A stretch of DNA of 33,442 nt from Clostridia bacterium (GTDB taxonomy: Bacteria > Bacillota > Clostridia > TANB77 > UBA1234): NCBI GenBank assembly GCA_900753975.1, contig CAAEBC010000057.1, positions 1 to 33,442 of the forward strand, given 5' to 3'. How positions within the stretch are numbered: position 1 is the first letter of the stretch; the number at the start of each line of letters is the position of its first letter. A program made the position numbers and the translations under genes. Shown here piece by piece: positions 9,085 through 17,862 of this stretch. The notes under the pieces were generated by a model. That model saw nothing but the letters and a program-made list of their open reading frames with translations, searched no databases and was not told the DNA's origin.

Positions 9085-10285
9085 TTGAAGGTATGCTTAG
9101 TTTTGCCACCTTATTTACCAGTTCCAGCAGTGCGTGGACGGTGCAGTTGAAACACTATGTGAGGATATATTAAGAAAAAATGAATCAGAAAAAAAGATTG
9201 AAATAGACTGCGTAACATTAAGAGATAAAGAAGCAAGAAAAAATTTTAATAGATATCCGAGGACTCATTTTTATGAGCTTAATTTTTGCGTAGGTAATTT
9301 TGCAGATCATTTTATTAGATGCGTTAATTATATTTCAAGAAAATTATTTGGTATAAATTTTAGAAAAGCTATTAGAGAAAAACAGTATGAAAAAAATATG
9401 TCTTTTAATGAATATGATTTAATAGTTTTTGAAGGAGTTAATCCCTTTATTACTGAGAAAATAACGCAAAAAATTGGTAAAGAGAAAATGATTTTGCATT
9501 TACATAGAGTGACAGAGGCAACAGAAGAAATGTCAAAAGTTTTCGAATATTTTATCGGAATAAGTAATTACGTTTCTAATGCATTTTGCAAAAATGGTAT
9601 TGTGTCGCCTGATAGGGTTTATACTGTGATGAATGGTGTCAATTTAGAAAAGTTTAACGTTGAAATGAACGATGCAGAAAAGTTAAGCCTAAAAGAAAAG
9701 TATGATATAAAACAAGATGAAACTATTTTTATATACACAGGTAGATTACTAGAGGAAAAAGGTGTTAGAGAATTAATTAAAGCTTTTAAAATGATGCCTG
9801 AGAAATCAAAATGTAGATTGATTATAGTAGGTTCTACATTTTCTGGTTCTTCAAAACAAACTAAGTATTCTGAAGAATTAAAAGAAATTGCTAAAGGTGA
9901 AAATGTAATTTTTACGGGATATATTCCAAATGGCGAATTGTATAAATATTATAACATTTCTGATGTAGCTGTTTTTCCAACAATTTCGGAAGAGGGATTT
10001 GGCTTAGTAGCTGTGGAAGCGATGAGTAAAAAGCTACCACTTATTGTGACTAATTCTGGAGGTATGAAAGAAATTGTTACGGACAAATGTGGGCTTAAAG
10101 TTGATATAGATGAAGACTTAGTAAAAAATTTATCTAAAAAAATGAGTATCCTTGCAAAAGATAAAGAGCTAAGAAAACGTATGGGAGAAGAAGGATATAT
10201 AGAATCACAGAAATACAGCGACAGAAATTATTATAATTATTTTGTTGATGCTTTAGAAAAAATAGAAAAAGCCAATATAAAATAG
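9085..10285 (+). CDS. GT4 glycosyltransferase read through a +1 frame shift at CGG
   Basis: The gene starts at TTG 9085, eight bases after AAGGAGG (9070-9076), and begins MKVCLVLPPYLPVPAVRG. It then meets an in-frame CGG (9139-9141), which would lead to TGA at 9148-9150. Skipping the C continues as GAVETLCEDI, giving the GT4 donor-loop motif Val-Arg-Gly-Gly-Ala-Val-Glu, and the frame stays open to 10285. The restored protein is about 399 residues, normal for the family. Its C-terminal half has YTGRLLEEKGV and the EEGFGLVAVEAMSKKLP block with E-x7-E. Without the shift, the downstream part would lack its first Rossmann strand and any ribosome binding site. It belongs to the polysaccharide operon. 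Either a real +1 recoding event or a one-base sequencing insertion explains it; see the findings. Confidence 0.85.
9139..9141 (+). other. In-frame CGG at a +1 frame break, site 1
   Basis: The context is GTG CGT GGA CGG TGC AGT TGA in the incoming frame. Omitting the C gives GGA GGT GCA GTT GAA, which restores the conserved Gly-Gly-Ala motif of GT4 enzymes. Confidence 0.85.
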
Positions 10286-10304
10286 GACTAAAGAAAGGAG
10301 AACT

Positions 10305-11321
10305 ATGGAACTTATTTCGGTAATAATTCCAGTATTTAAGGTTGAAAAATATTTAGCTAGATGCTTGGATAGTATTATAAATCAAACATATAAAAATTTA
10401 GAGATAATTTTAGTCGATGATGGTTCCCCAGATAAGTCTGGTAATATTTGTGATGAATATGCTAAAATAGATACTAGAGTAAAAGTGATTCATAAAGAAA
10501 ATGGAGGAGTGAGTAGTGCTAGAAATGTGGGAATTAGTATTGCAACAGGTGAGTACGTAGGCTTTGTTGATTCAGACGATTGGTTAGAGCCAGATATGTA
10601 CGAAAAACTAATGGAATATGCCAAAAAAGATGATTCGGATATTACTAGAATTAGATATTATAAAACTTATGATGATAGAAAAGAATATCCCAATTATCCA
10701 TGTGACTTATGTGGAAAAATTGATTTAAATGATAAAAGAGAGGATATCTTGTGTTATTTATTTTCTGGCAAGTTACATGCGTATCCATGCTTACTACTAA
10801 TAAAAAGAAAGTTAATAAAAAATGGTGTGAACTTTGACTCTGCAATTGCAATGCGAGAAGATTTGATATGGTTTACAGAGCTAGTTTGTTTAGCAAATTC
10901 AATTAGCATATATGATATTCCATTATATAATTATTATCAAAATATAAATAGTGCTACAAATTTTGAGGGCTATAAAAAACGTAATTTAGAAAATATGTTA
11001 GTAGTCGTAAAAAGATTAGAGGGAATTTTAAAGAAGTATGATTTGTATACCGAAAAACTAAAAAATGTTGTGCTAGAGGAATTCTTTTGGAGAATTTTAT
11101 CGGATATTACGTATATAGCTTATGAATGTAAAGATAAAAAAACGGCATTGGAATTATTGGCAAATAATGAGATAAGAGAGTTTTTACTACGTGTAAACAA
11201 GAAAAAACTTTCACTTAAAAATAAAATATTTTATTCTTTAGTTAAAATAAATTGCAAAGAATTATTGTATTGCTTTTGTATATTGCGAGGAGTAATCAAG
11301 AAAGTTATAAAAGGAGAATAG
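10305..11321 (+). CDS. GT2 glycosyltransferase
   Basis: This 338-residue family 2 transferase has a GT-A domain at the N-terminus (SVIIPVFKVEKYLARCL, ILVDDGSPDKSG, FVDSDDWLEPDMYE) followed by a mixed helical region with an Arg-Glu-Asp segment near residue 184. AAAGGAG is well placed before the ATG. Its first 90 residues are closely similar to those of the next gene, at DNA level too, suggesting tandem duplication followed by divergence of the acceptor-binding half. Substrate unknown. Confidence 0.88.
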   Translation: MELISVIIPVFKVEKYLARCLDSIINQTYKNLEIILVDDGSPDKSGNICDEYAKIDTRVKVIHKENGGVSSARNVGISIATGEYVGFVDSDDWLEPDMYEKLMEYAKKDDSDITRIRYYKTYDDRKEYPNYPCDLCGKIDLNDKREDILCYLFSGKLHAYPCLLLIKRKLIKNGVNFDSAIAMREDLIWFTELVCLANSISIYDIPLYNYYQNINSATNFEGYKKRNLENMLVVVKRLEGILKKYDLYTEKLKNVVLEEFFWRILSDITYIAYECKDKKTALELLANNEIREFLLRVNKKKLSLKNKIFYSLVKINCKELLYCFCILRGVIKKVIKGE

Positions 11322-11325
11322 TTAA

Positions 11326-12291
11326 ATGGAGCAACTTGTATCTATTATAGTTCCGATATATAATGTTGAAAAATATATAAAAGAATGTATAGATAGCATT
11401 ATAAATCAAACATATAAAAATTTAGAAATTATTTTGGTAGACGATGGTTCGCCAGATAGCTGTCCTAAAATTTGTGATGAATATTCTAAAAAAGATAAAA
11501 GAATAAAAGTAATACATAAAGAAAATGGTGGACTTAGTAGTGCAAGAAATGCAGGACTTGATGTAGCTAAAGGTGAGTATGTTTCTTTTATTGATTCGGA
11601 TGATGTGGTAGACGAAAAGTTTATCGAAACATTATATAATTTGTGCATAGAAAATAATTGTGATATTAGTGAATGTGATTTTACTAGATTTGAAGAAGAA
11701 GTTATTAAAAGTGATGTAGAACCGAATATAAATGTATATACAAATAAAGAAATGCAATTAAGAATATACTCTGATTTTTATATTCGAACTATTATTGTTT
11801 GCAATAAACTTTTTAAAAAGTATCTTTATGATGATATTAGATTTCCAATTGGAAAAATACATGAAGACGAATTTACAACATATAAAATTTTTCATGCATG
11901 TAAGTTGCATATATGCACCACAAGCGAAGTCTTGTATTTTTATAGATATAATGCTGCTAGCATAACAAGAAAAAAATTTAATGTAAAAAGATTTGATGCA
12001 TTAGAAGCATATGAAGAGAGAATGAGCTTCTATAAAAACTTAGGTGAATTAGAGTTATATAAATTGACTAATGTGAGATATCAAGAAACGATAGAAAGTT
12101 ATTTTATGATTTTGATGGAATCAGATAAAAGCTTACGCAAATATATTCATAACATTACAAGAAAAGCAAGAAAAAATTATAGTGAGTATAGTAAGTGTAT
12201 TGACTCTAAAAAAATAAAAAAATTTATTTTTGCGTATTTCCCTTTTTTATATTATTATTTGTTAAAGATAAAAAGAAAACTAAAAGTTTGA
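11326..12291 (+). CDS. GT2 glycosyltransferase
   Basis: This 321-residue family 2 transferase is a sister of the preceding gene: SIIVPIYNVEKYIKECI, ILVDDGSPDSCPK and FIDSDDV line up nearly residue for residue. The C-terminal half differs and carries a His-Glu-Asp-Glu segment (about residue 181) in the position of the usual catalytic acid or base. A ribosome binding site (AAAGGAG) overlaps the end of the upstream gene, four bases separate the two, and coupling is likely. The very Lys-rich C-terminus (SKKIKKFIF through IKRKLKV) may bind the membrane surface. Confidence 0.88.
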   Translation: MEQLVSIIVPIYNVEKYIKECIDSIINQTYKNLEIILVDDGSPDSCPKICDEYSKKDKRIKVIHKENGGLSSARNAGLDVAKGEYVSFIDSDDVVDEKFIETLYNLCIENNCDISECDFTRFEEEVIKSDVEPNINVYTNKEMQLRIYSDFYIRTIIVCNKLFKKYLYDDIRFPIGKIHEDEFTTYKIFHACKLHICTTSEVLYFYRYNAASITRKKFNVKRFDALEAYEERMSFYKNLGELELYKLTNVRYQETIESYFMILMESDKSLRKYIHNITRKARKNYSEYSKCIDSKKIKKFIFAYFPFLYYYLLKIKRKLKV

Positions 12292-12304
12292 AGGATGTGT
12301 GAAT

Positions 12305-13009
12305 ATGATACCTAAAATAATCCATTATTGTTGGTTTGGCGGTAAAGAAATGCCAGCACAATTAAAAAAATACATTAAAAGTTGGAAAAAGTATTGTCCA
12401 GATTATGAAATAAAGTTGTGGAATGAAGAAAATTTTGATATTAATTCTAATCAATACGTTAAAGAAGCTTATGAAAATAAAAAATATGCTTTTGTTACAG
12501 ATTACGTTAGACTTTTTGCTTTATATAACTATGGTGGTATTTATATGGATACGGATGTGGAAATATTAAAACCGTTGGATGAATTATTAGTACATAAAGC
12601 TTTTACAGGATTTGAAAGTGAGGGCTTTGTGCCAACAGGAATACTAGCGAGTGAAAAAAATGTACCTATTTTCAAAGAGTTATTAGATGATTATCAAACT
12701 AGGCATTTTGTTAATGATGACGGAACTTTTGACATGACAACCAATACTAAAACAATAACGCAAATATTATCTTCAAAAGGGATGAAAATGAATAATACAT
12801 ATCAAGAATTTTGTGATATTACAATATACCCATCCGATTATTTTTGTCCGATTGATTGGAAGACGAAAGAAAAAAATATAACCCCAAATACCCATACAAT
12901 TCATTGGTTTGCAGGTTCATGGCTTCCCCAAAAAACATTTACTCAAAAGGTAAAAGAGAAAATAAAAAAATACCTTGTGAGTTTGTTTGGTGAAGAGAAA
13001 ACTGTTTGA
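12305..13009 (+). CDS. GT32 family glycosyltransferase (DXD sugar-binding type)
   Basis: A protein of about 234 residues that begins with the family-typical IPKIIHYCWFGG. It has WNEENFD, then FVTDYVRLFALYNYGGIYMD followed by Thr-Asp-Val, where the Asp-x-Asp motif binds the metal-nucleotide-sugar (about residues 78-80). This is the Gly_transf_sug/GT32 family, whose capsule-locus members add hexoses or GalNAc to repeat units. ATG 12305 lies nine bases after AAGGA; a GTG at 12299 in frame is closer to the SD and less likely. The C-terminus is Lys-rich. The specificity is not readable. Confidence 0.88.
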   Translation: MIPKIIHYCWFGGKEMPAQLKKYIKSWKKYCPDYEIKLWNEENFDINSNQYVKEAYENKKYAFVTDYVRLFALYNYGGIYMDTDVEILKPLDELLVHKAFTGFESEGFVPTGILASEKNVPIFKELLDDYQTRHFVNDDGTFDMTTNTKTITQILSSKGMKMNNTYQEFCDITIYPSDYFCPIDWKTKEKNITPNTHTIHWFAGSWLPQKTFTQKVKEKIKKYLVSLFGEEKTV

Positions 13010-13037
13010 TTATAAAAAAACTAAAGGGTGGTAAATA

Positions 13038-15290
13038 GTGAGTAAGAATATTGCTATAATAACATGGCATACCTACAATAATTATGGTGGGATTTTGCAA
13101 ACATTTGCATTACGAAAAAAACTTGTACTTTTAGGGTATGAGAATGTTGATATAATTAATTATCCTCCACACTCTAGATATTTCCCTATGAGTGAGAGAA
13201 TAAAGCCTAAAAATGCATATGAGTTTTTGCTAAAGAAAAAATATAATCAAATTTGGGGCAAAAGTGTAAAAGAAAAATTTGATAATTTTAGAAATGAATA
13301 TATTTCGTTCACTGAGTTAAGTGATACAAAAGCTAAGTTGTTTAAACTTAACGACAAATACGATAAATTTATATGTGGTAGTGATCAAATATGGGCACCA
13401 ACTGTATTTGATGAAAATTATTTTTTGGAATTTGTATCAAATAACAGTAAAAAGATTTCATATGCTCCAAGTTTAGGATTATACAGTGTTGAAAATGATA
13501 TGGTTAGAGAAAAAATGAAACAGTTAATAACTGAGATACCATGTCTTTCAGTAAGAGAAGAACAAGGAAAAAAATTAATAAAAGGTTTGACAGGCAGAGA
13601 AGCTAAACTTGTGATAGACCCAACTTTACTGATAAATAAAAAAGAATGGAATGATATTTTTAATTTAAAAGATTTTAATATTAAAGATTATGTTTTAGTT
13701 TATTGCTTGGGAGATTCATCTTTGGCATATAAAATCGCTAAGAGATTTAATAAAAAGATAATATTTATTCCTAAAAGTTATAGGGAATATCATAAATATA
13801 AAAGTAATATATATATTCCAAGTCCTATAGAATTTTTAAAACTAATATATAATGCAGATATGGTTATAACTGATTCTTTTCACGGAACTGTTTTTTCAAT
13901 TAATTTTAATGTACCGTTTATTACTTTGAAAAGATTTAAAGATAATAAGATTTCTCAAAATTCACGCATTTACAATATATTAAAAATGACGGGATTGGAA
14001 GATAGATTATTTAACAAGAATATGAAATTAGATGATTTAGAAAAACAAATAAATTATTCTAAGGTTAATAAAGTACTAGAAAATAAAAGGAAAGAAAGCG
14101 TTGAATTTTTACTTACATCATTAGAAAAAGGTAATACATTAGATACGTGCAAAAAATATATTACAAATGTTTGTACTGGTTGCGGTGCATGTAGTGTGGT
14201 TTGCCCACAAAAATGTATAGACATAGTTTTAAATGCGGATGGCTTTTTTGAGTATAAAAAAGACGAAGGCAAATGTACGAATTGCAATCTTTGTAAAAAA
14301 GTTTGTGCCCAATTAAATAATGACAAACAAAATTTAGCTGATAAAAAATTATATAGTTTTTATTCGAAAGATGATAATGTACTTCTAAATTCTTCATCTG
14401 GTGGTTTTGCATATGAGCTTTCAAAAAGGGCTATTAACAATAACTATAAAGTAGTTGGCTGTACGTATGATTATAAAGCTAATATAGCTAAGCATATAAT
14501 TGTAGATAAAGTTGAAGACTTAAATAAGCTTTCTGGTTCTAAGTATATTCAAAGTTATACGAAAGATGCTTTCCAAGAAGTTTTAAAACTAGAAAAAGCA
14601 GTAGTAATTGGCACACCTTGTCAGATTGCATCACTTGATAATTTATTAAAACAAACAAAGAAACGTGATAAATTTATATTAATAGATTTGATTTGCCACG
14701 GGGTTCCATCGTATTTACTTTGGAATAAATATATTGAAAACAAAGAAATAGTAGATGTAAAGTTTAGAAATAAAATGTATGATTGGCATTTGAAAGCCAT
14801 TTCTTTAAATGAGAAAAAATGTGAAAAAGAAAATAGAAGTCTTTTTTATAATTTCTTTAATATTGGAAATGTATATGACGAGGCTTGCTACGAATGTAAT
14901 TATCGAGATAGTTCAAGTGCAGACATTAGAATTGGTGACTTTTGGGGACCGAAATTTAGTGAAAATAAAAAAGGAGTTAGTATGGTAATTCCTTGTACGA
15001 ACTTAGGTGAAAAAGTTTTAAGCGAATTAGAAAAAATAAATATTGGAGTTATACATGAAGAAGATATTGCTAATTATTTTAAATATCAGCAAACTCAAAA
15101 TGTCGAAATGCTAGATATAAGAAAATATATTTTAGACGATTTAGCTAATCCACAAATTTCACTTGAGACGATTTCTAAAAGATATTGTGAACCGTATAAA
15201 AAAGACGAAAGATTAAAAAGAAAAATATTGGGTGTATATTTACCTTTGAAAAAAATATATAAATTTTTTATGAAAAGAGGAGACAAATGA
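13038..15290 (+). CDS. Fused polysaccharide pyruvyl transferase and FrhB/FdhB-type iron-sulfur protein
   Basis: The 750-residue protein joins two units usually encoded by neighbouring genes. Residues 1-355 are a polysaccharide pyruvyl transferase: the TWHTYNNYGGILQTFAL start, the ICGSDQIWAP motif near residue 113, and DSFHGTVFSINF near residue 278. These enzymes transfer pyruvate from PEP to a sugar as a ketal. Residues about 377-425 hold two 4Fe-4S clusters (CTGCGACSVVCPQKC and CTNCNLCKKVCA). The rest matches the coenzyme F420 hydrogenase/dehydrogenase beta-subunit family: SSSGGFAYEL near residue 453, VVIGTPCQIASL near 523, and GDFWGPKFSENKKG near 634. Such FrhB-like proteins commonly sit in polysaccharide loci with unproven, probably redox, roles. 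The GTG start follows AAAGGGTGG. The stop overlaps the next ATG (ATGA). Confidence 0.88.
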   Translation: MSKNIAIITWHTYNNYGGILQTFALRKKLVLLGYENVDIINYPPHSRYFPMSERIKPKNAYEFLLKKKYNQIWGKSVKEKFDNFRNEYISFTELSDTKAKLFKLNDKYDKFICGSDQIWAPTVFDENYFLEFVSNNSKKISYAPSLGLYSVENDMVREKMKQLITEIPCLSVREEQGKKLIKGLTGREAKLVIDPTLLINKKEWNDIFNLKDFNIKDYVLVYCLGDSSLAYKIAKRFNKKIIFIPKSYREYHKYKSNIYIPSPIEFLKLIYNADMVITDSFHGTVFSINFNVPFITLKRFKDNKISQNSRIYNILKMTGLEDRLFNKNMKLDDLEKQINYSKVNKVLENKRKESVEFLLTSLEKGNTLDTCKKYITNVCTGCGACSVVCPQKCIDIVLNADGFFEYKKDEGKCTNCNLCKKVCAQLNNDKQNLADKKLYSFYSKDDNVLLNSSSGGFAYELSKRAINNNYKVVGCTYDYKANIAKHIIVDKVEDLNKLSGSKYIQSYTKDAFQEVLKLEKAVVIGTPCQIASLDNLLKQTKKRDKFILIDLICHGVPSYLLWNKYIENKEIVDVKFRNKMYDWHLKAISLNEKKCEKENRSLFYNFFNIGNVYDEACYECNYRDSSSADIRIGDFWGPKFSENKKGVSMVIPCTNLGEKVLSELEKINIGVIHEEDIANYFKYQQTQNVEMLDIRKYILDDLANPQISLETISKRYCEPYKKDERLKRKILGVYLPLKKIYKFFMKRGDK

Positions 15291-16831
15291 ACAAAAATTC
15301 TAGAACAAGAAATTCTGTCTTAAACCTTGCTGTTAATATTTTTTATCAGATTGCAGTTTTGTTTATTGCATTTTTTACGAGACGTGTTTTCATAAAAAAT
15401 TTGGGAATAGATTACTTAGGAATATCAGGCTTATTTACTAACATACTTGAATTATTCGCACTTGCAGAATTGGGAATTGGCACAGCAATGTCATTTAGTA
15501 TGTACAAACATTTAGCAGATGGTAATAAAAAAAAGCTACAAGAATTAAATACATACTATAAAAAAATGTACAACAGGATTGCGTTAATTATCCTATTGGT
15601 TGGATTAGCACTTTTACCTTTTCTTAAATATATAATTAATTTAAAAGAAAACATACCAAATGTTGAAATATATTATTTGATTAATCTTTTAAGTTCTGTT
15701 TTCTCTTATTTGTTTGTATATAAGACGACAATAGTAGGTGCGGATCAAAATGGATATAGATTAAAGGCCGTTAGTATATCGATAGAAATTACGAAATCAG
15801 TATTACAAATTTTAGCAATTGTTGTTTTAAAAAGCTACTTATGGTATTTACTTGTACAAATAATTTGTACAGTTACTTATAATATTATAAGCAGTAAATT
15901 GGCAGAAAAATGGTATCCTTTTATAAAAGAAGATGCAGAATTGCCAAAGAAAGAGAAGAAAGAACTTTGGGATAATATAAAGTCAATGTTTTATTATAAA
16001 ATGGGAAATTCCGTTATGAATCACACGGATAATATATTAACTTCCATTTTAGTTAGTACGACAACAGTTGGATTATTTTCGAACTATACTATGATTTATA
16101 TGAAAATATCTAGTTTCATAAATATAATTTTTGGTTCTATAACTGCAAGTGTTGGAAATTTAAATGTTACATCAACGGCTACAGAAAAATATAGAATATA
16201 TAAAGTATTAGAGCTTATGTCTTACTTTTTGTTTGCGGTAGCATGCATAGGAATTTGGTTTATCGCAGATGAAGTCGTTACAGCTATGTCTGCAACAACA
16301 GAATATTTATTAGATAGATCTATTTTGGTAGTGATTATAATAAATTATTATATTATGGGATTATTAAATCCTAATTGTGTATTTAGACAAACATCAGGAC
16401 TTTTTAAAGTTGCAAAGTATTCTATGGTTGTATGCTGTATACTGAATATAATATTCTCAATAATTTTCGGAAAGATTTGGGGATTGTTTGGTATAATACT
16501 TGGTTCTATTGTCTCAAGATTACTTACGAACGTTTGGTACGAACCGTATGTATTGTATAAAAAGTTTTTTGATAAAAATCCTATGGAATATTATATAAGA
16601 GAGGGCTTAAGAATTTTAATTGTTTTAGCAATAATTATATTGCTTACACCTTTAATTAATTTAGTTGATTTTTATAATTTGTATTTAAGAATAGGCGTTA
16701 AGTTTATAATATGTTTAACTATACCAACGATGATATTGATATTAATAAATTGGAGAAGCGAAGAGTTTCAATATTTACTTGATAAAGTGAAATTTATTTT
16801 TAAGAGTTATAAAGATAAATTAAAAAACTAA
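15287..16831 (+). CDS. Lipid-linked oligosaccharide flippase (Wzx/MOP family)
   Basis: A 514-residue membrane protein with about 12-14 hydrophobic segments, of the polysaccharide transporter family. It starts with the typical RNSVLNLAVNIFYQIAVLFI helix and then FFTRRVFIKNLGIDYLGI, the signature of Gram-positive Wzx proteins. It flips the undecaprenyl-diphosphate-linked repeat unit to the outer face for the Wzy-like protein (852-2804). Length and topology are normal. The gene overlaps the upstream fusion gene by four bases, so it is translationally coupled to it. Confidence 0.92.
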   Translation: MNKNSRTRNSVLNLAVNIFYQIAVLFIAFFTRRVFIKNLGIDYLGISGLFTNILELFALAELGIGTAMSFSMYKHLADGNKKKLQELNTYYKKMYNRIALIILLVGLALLPFLKYIINLKENIPNVEIYYLINLLSSVFSYLFVYKTTIVGADQNGYRLKAVSISIEITKSVLQILAIVVLKSYLWYLLVQIICTVTYNIISSKLAEKWYPFIKEDAELPKKEKKELWDNIKSMFYYKMGNSVMNHTDNILTSILVSTTTVGLFSNYTMIYMKISSFINIIFGSITASVGNLNVTSTATEKYRIYKVLELMSYFLFAVACIGIWFIADEVVTAMSATTEYLLDRSILVVIIINYYIMGLLNPNCVFRQTSGLFKVAKYSMVVCCILNIIFSIIFGKIWGLFGIILGSIVSRLLTNVWYEPYVLYKKFFDKNPMEYYIREGLRILIVLAIIILLTPLINLVDFYNLYLRIGVKFIICLTIPTMILILINWRSEEFQYLLDKVKFIFKSYKDKLKN

Positions 16832-16843
16832 GGAGGAATTCAA

Positions 16844-17803
16844 ATGAAAAAAAGTTTAGTTTGGGTACTAATTATTGTAATAATTTTAATCTTAGGAGTT
16901 ACTGCATTTTTTATTTGTGGTAAAAAAGATGATAATAATAAAGGTGATAATTTAAATAATAATAATAATCAAAGCACTAATATTTCTGGCGAAAATATAA
17001 CGATTAGTTTAGAAGAATATCCTAGTGTTTACACTGATTTAAATGGTAATTCAGTTGTTTCAAGTATAGCAGAATCTTTTTTAGGTAGCGATGCTAGCAA
17101 ATTAAAAAACAATCTTTCTGGTGATAATGCTTATGCTAATTTAATCGATGGAAATGTCCAAATTATATATGCACCTTTGATGAATGAGGATAATCACAAA
17201 TATGCAGACGAAAAAGGTGTTGAGATAAATCTTATTCAACTTACAAATCATGCTATTGTGTTTATCGTAAATTCTGAAAATCCTAATGTAGGACTAGCGA
17301 AAGAAGAACTTATAGATATTTATAGTGGCAAGATAAAAAAATGGAACGAAGTTGGAGGAGCGGCAAGAGACATAGTTGTATATCAAAGAGGCGCCAACTC
17401 TGATGTACAAAAAGACTTGGCAAATGTCATGATGGAAGAAGAAAAAATTATCTCAGCAAATAAGAATTTAATAAAAGAAAATATAGAAGATTTAATAAAA
17501 GAAATAGCGGACGGAGAGAATGCTAAATCTGCTATTGGATTTGCATATTTAGATGAAGTGCAAAAATATTTAGCTGATAACCAAAATATAAAACTATTAT
17601 TAGTAGATGGATTAGATCCTATTGAAGAAAATATTTCAAACAATACCTATCCTGTAAAGGTAGAGGGATATTTAGCAATAAAAGAAAGTGATATGACTAA
17701 TGCAAACGTTCAAAAATGGTTAGATGCAGCTTTTTCATCAAAAGGTAAAGAAGCAATAAGAAAGGCTGGATTTGTGGCAGTAGAACGTATCAGTGAAGAA
17801 TAA
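16844..17803 (+). CDS. PstS-like periplasmic-binding-type protein, membrane-anchored
   Basis: The 319-residue protein has an N-terminal hydrophobic segment (residues 4-24) ending in Phe-Phe-Ile-Cys-Gly-Lys-Lys-Asp-Asp. The Cys before a polar linker resembles a lipoprotein, but the residues before it do not fit the lipobox well, so a simple membrane anchor is also possible. An Asn-rich linker follows, then a substrate-binding fold of the phosphate-binding PstS type, with ELIDIYSGKIKKWNEVGG and VVYQRGANSDVQKDLANVMM as the most typical stretches (about residues 150-200). No ABC permease genes lie nearby. It is the last gene of the polysaccharide operon, with a strong AAGGAGG. Its role may be sensing or binding a phosphorylated ligand rather than uptake; that is inference. 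Confidence 0.8.
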   Translation: MKKSLVWVLIIVIILILGVTAFFICGKKDDNNKGDNLNNNNNQSTNISGENITISLEEYPSVYTDLNGNSVVSSIAESFLGSDASKLKNNLSGDNAYANLIDGNVQIIYAPLMNEDNHKYADEKGVEINLIQLTNHAIVFIVNSENPNVGLAKEELIDIYSGKIKKWNEVGGAARDIVVYQRGANSDVQKDLANVMMEEEKIISANKNLIKENIEDLIKEIADGENAKSAIGFAYLDEVQKYLADNQNIKLLLVDGLDPIEENISNNTYPVKVEGYLAIKESDMTNANVQKWLDAAFSSKGKEAIRKAGFVAVERISEE

Positions 17804-17822
17804 ATAAGCATAAAAATATAAA

Positions 17823-17859
17823 AAAACCTAGGTTGTAACAAAATATACACCTAGGTTTT
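17823..17859. terminator. Bidirectional terminator between convergent genes
   Basis: An 11-bp perfect stem (17823-17833 with 17849-17859) has A runs on the left and T runs on the right, so it can end both the polysaccharide operon on the plus strand and the large gene on the minus strand. Confidence 0.85.
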
Positions 17860-17862
17860 CTC

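Noticed and set aside
9134..10285. A separate gene starting at GTG 9134
   Set aside because: It has no ribosome binding site, and the strong AAGGAGG and N-terminal GT4 strand lie upstream in the other frame; joining the frames at CGG gives a complete enzyme.
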